DNA from: an uncultured candidate division Zixibacteria bacterium
GTDB taxonomy: Bacteria > Zixibacteria > MSB-5A5 > GN15 > FEB-12
Direction: 5' to 3'
NCBI GenBank assembly: GCA_913009765.1
Contig: CAJVYT010000199.1
Span: 1 to 7,758 of the forward strand
Length of the DNA: 7,758 bases
A program made the translations under genes and the position numbers. The notes under the pieces were generated by a model. That model saw nothing but the letters and a program-made list of their open reading frames with translations. It was not told the origin of the DNA and did not search any database. Shown piece by piece: positions 6,068 to 7,758 of the stretch (positions within the stretch are counted from its first letter, which is position 1; each line of letters begins with the position of its first letter).

Positions 6068-7666
6068 ATGCGTAAAACTGCAGTCAGTTATGCAATCGGA
6101 AAACTTTTGCAGGTTATGGGAATGCTTCTTTTAATCCCACTGTCACTTGCTGTTTATGACAATTACCAACTTCCTTTTAGTGAAATGGTTGTGCATACCG
6201 AAATATTTGGGTTTGGATTTGCCGCACTGTTTGCACTGCTTTTAGGTTCTTTGTCTGTTTATTTATTTCGTTCAGGGAAAAATCTTCAGGGAGTAAAAGA
6301 AGGTTACGCTATTGTTACATTTGGATGGCTGGGGCTTACATTTGTCGGAGCAATCCCTATGATGTTTTGGTTTATGTCTCTTGACCCTTATGGCTGGTCA
6401 AATATATTTTTACATTTTACAAATTCCTTTTTTGAAATTATGTCGGGCTTTACGACAACAGGTTCTACAATTTTATCAAATATTGAAGCCGCTCCCCGTT
6501 CTATTCTGTTTTTACGGGCATTAACACACTGGTTGGGCGGAATGGGTATCATAACACTTGCGATTGCTGTTTTTCCTGCGATGGGTGTTTCGGGCTATCA
6601 GATGTTTCGAGGTGAAGTACCCGGACCAACAACAGAAAAATTACAGCCGAGACTTGCACAGACTGCCTCTATTTTGTGGGGAGTATATTTATTGTTCACT
6701 GTTGCTGAAACGATTTTGCTGATGTTTGGAGGGATGGATTTGTTCGACGCAGTGTGTCATACTTTTGCAACTATGGCAACCGGTGGGTTCTCAACAGAAA
6801 ACTCATCTATTGCTGCTTATAATTCTGATTTTATTGAATGGGTCATAACAATATTTATGTACTTTGCCGGTATGAATTTCCTTTTGCATTTTAAAGCGTT
6901 ACGGGGAGATTTAAATTCAATGATAAAAAATAAAGAATTCCTTTTTTATACCGGTACAATTTTAACGGCAATTATTATTGTTACGGCGGTTTTATATTTT
7001 AACGGAATAGAAAAACAAGATACTACTTTCCGGCATTACCGTAACGGAGACCCAACGACCGAAGAATTTACGGTGCATTATGATGCCCAAAGTAAGAAGT
7101 ATGATACTTTTTATGATACCTTTCGGATAGCATCATTTCAAACTCTTTCTATAGTAACAACTACCGGATTTGCAACAGTCGATTTTGATCTCTGGCCTGA
7201 CTTTTTACGGTTTCTCTTGGTAGCACTTATGTTTTTTGGAGGGTGTGCCGGTTCCACCGGGGGCGGTATAAAAATGATTAGAGTAATGCTTGTGAGTAAG
7301 TTCGGTTTGAATGAACTGAAAAAGCTCACTCAACCAAGACTTGTCTCAAAAGTGAAAATTGGCAAAACAGCTGTTGATGATAAAACCCTAATGAACGTAG
7401 TCGCATTTTTTGTTCTTTTTATATTTTTATTTGTTCTTATATCAGGATTGATGACTATGTTTGTACCGGATTTGACAACGGCACTCACAAGTTCAATTGC
7501 AACTATGGGAAATATAGGTCCGGGACTTTCGGGAGTTGGGGCGGTGGAAAACTATGGATGGATTCCTATACCGGGCAAATGGATACTGATTTTCTCAATG
7601 CTTTTGGGACGGCTTGAGATTTTTACTGTCTTGATTATTTTCCGCCCATACGTCTGGCGAAAATAG
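6068..7666 (+). CDS. trkH: Trk system potassium uptake protein TrkH
   Basis: This 532-residue inner-membrane protein is the potassium-conducting subunit of the Trk system, with four membrane-pore-membrane repeats. The pore loops are visible as SGFTTTGST (126-134), TMATGGF (235-241), SIVTTTGFAT (361-370) and ATMGNIGPG (478-486), each with the filter glycine. Other family marks are HWLGGMGII (154-162), EVPGPTTEKLQPRLAQTA (183-200), the gating-loop region GCAGSTGGGIK (392-402) and LGRLEIFTVL (513-522). It is somewhat longer than E. coli TrkH (about 483 residues), partly because of a hydrophilic insertion at about 313-350 before the third pore loop, predicted on the outer face. The ATG immediately follows the trkA TAA, and GGAG (6057-6060) lies inside trkA, so translation is coupled. 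TrkH is preferred over KtrB because of length, filter pattern and the trkA partner. Confidence 0.95.
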   Translation: MRKTAVSYAIGKLLQVMGMLLLIPLSLAVYDNYQLPFSEMVVHTEIFGFGFAALFALLLGSLSVYLFRSGKNLQGVKEGYAIVTFGWLGLTFVGAIPMMFWFMSLDPYGWSNIFLHFTNSFFEIMSGFTTTGSTILSNIEAAPRSILFLRALTHWLGGMGIITLAIAVFPAMGVSGYQMFRGEVPGPTTEKLQPRLAQTASILWGVYLLFTVAETILLMFGGMDLFDAVCHTFATMATGGFSTENSSIAAYNSDFIEWVITIFMYFAGMNFLLHFKALRGDLNSMIKNKEFLFYTGTILTAIIIVTAVLYFNGIEKQDTTFRHYRNGDPTTEEFTVHYDAQSKKYDTFYDTFRIASFQTLSIVTTTGFATVDFDLWPDFLRFLLVALMFFGGCAGSTGGGIKMIRVMLVSKFGLNELKKLTQPRLVSKVKIGKTAVDDKTLMNVVAFFVLFIFLFVLISGLMTMFVPDLTTALTSSIATMGNIGPGLSGVGAVENYGWIPIPGKWILIFSMLLGRLEIFTVLIIFRPYVWRK

Positions 7667-7758
7667 TATCTTTTGTTACCCTTTTATTATAATCTATAAA
7701 TTTATCAAAAGCCATAAAAGTATATTTAATATGTTTAGAATTATAATTTTTCGCGGGT
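7667..7758. other. AT-rich contig end after trkH
   Basis: The last 92 bases hold no gene. A TATAAT at 7688-7693 has no matching -35. No hairpin terminator for the trk operon can be seen before the sequence ends, so another gene or the terminator may lie just outside. Confidence 0.5.

Noticed and set aside
7138..7329. Minus-strand open frame opposite trkH
   Set aside because: It is antisense to the third pore loop and gating loop of TrkH, so it is a shadow.
1..7758. A new defence, mobile or biosynthetic system
   Set aside because: All complete genes belong to well-known housekeeping families, and no transposase, integrase, phage or toxin-antitoxin signature was seen.

Overview
The window is an AT-rich bacterial chromosome segment spanning the replication-initiation locus. 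It holds five genes: a 5' fragment of dnaN, complete dnaA, a family M32 metallocarboxypeptidase, and the potassium-uptake pair trkA-trkH. A two-part cluster of DnaA boxes (oriC) flanks dnaA. The protein families and Shine-Dalgarno sites are bacterial. The taxon cannot be fixed by eye. The usual rpmH-rnpA-yidC block is absent from the origin side of dnaA, which argues against a standard Firmicutes or gammaproteobacterial layout. A Gram-negative lineage, possibly in the FCB group, is only a guess.

Layout. Bases 1-88 are not genomic: they are a poly-T run plus an Illumina TruSeq index adapter left at the contig end. From 89 to 351 (minus strand) lies the N-terminal part of the beta sliding clamp, cut off at the adapter. 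Bases 352-638 are the dnaA-dnaN spacer with five DnaA-box-like sites. dnaA runs 639-2006 on the minus strand and starts with TTG behind a strong ribosome binding site. Upstream of dnaA, 2087-2263 holds a second DnaA-box cluster, followed by about 500 bases of AT-rich non-coding DNA. To the right, on the plus strand, come the M32 peptidase (2773-4287), two hairpins of which the second is a clear Rho-independent terminator, a 312-base spacer, and the trkA-trkH operon (4694-7666). The contig ends 92 bases later.

How the parts fit. dnaA and dnaN read leftwards while the peptidase and trk genes read rightwards, so transcription diverges from 2007-2772. This is expected if forks leave from there and genes lie on the leading strands. 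DnaA would bind both box clusters, which suggests a bipartite origin and autoregulation. TrkA is the cytosolic nucleotide-binding regulator of the TrkH potassium channel, and their stop and start codons abut, so they are co-translated.

I found no evidence of a new defence, mobile or biosynthetic system. The most notable points are the adapter-derived chimeric dnaN tail, the repeated 12-bp spacing of DnaA boxes on both sides of dnaA, and a degenerate second nucleotide-binding site in TrkA.
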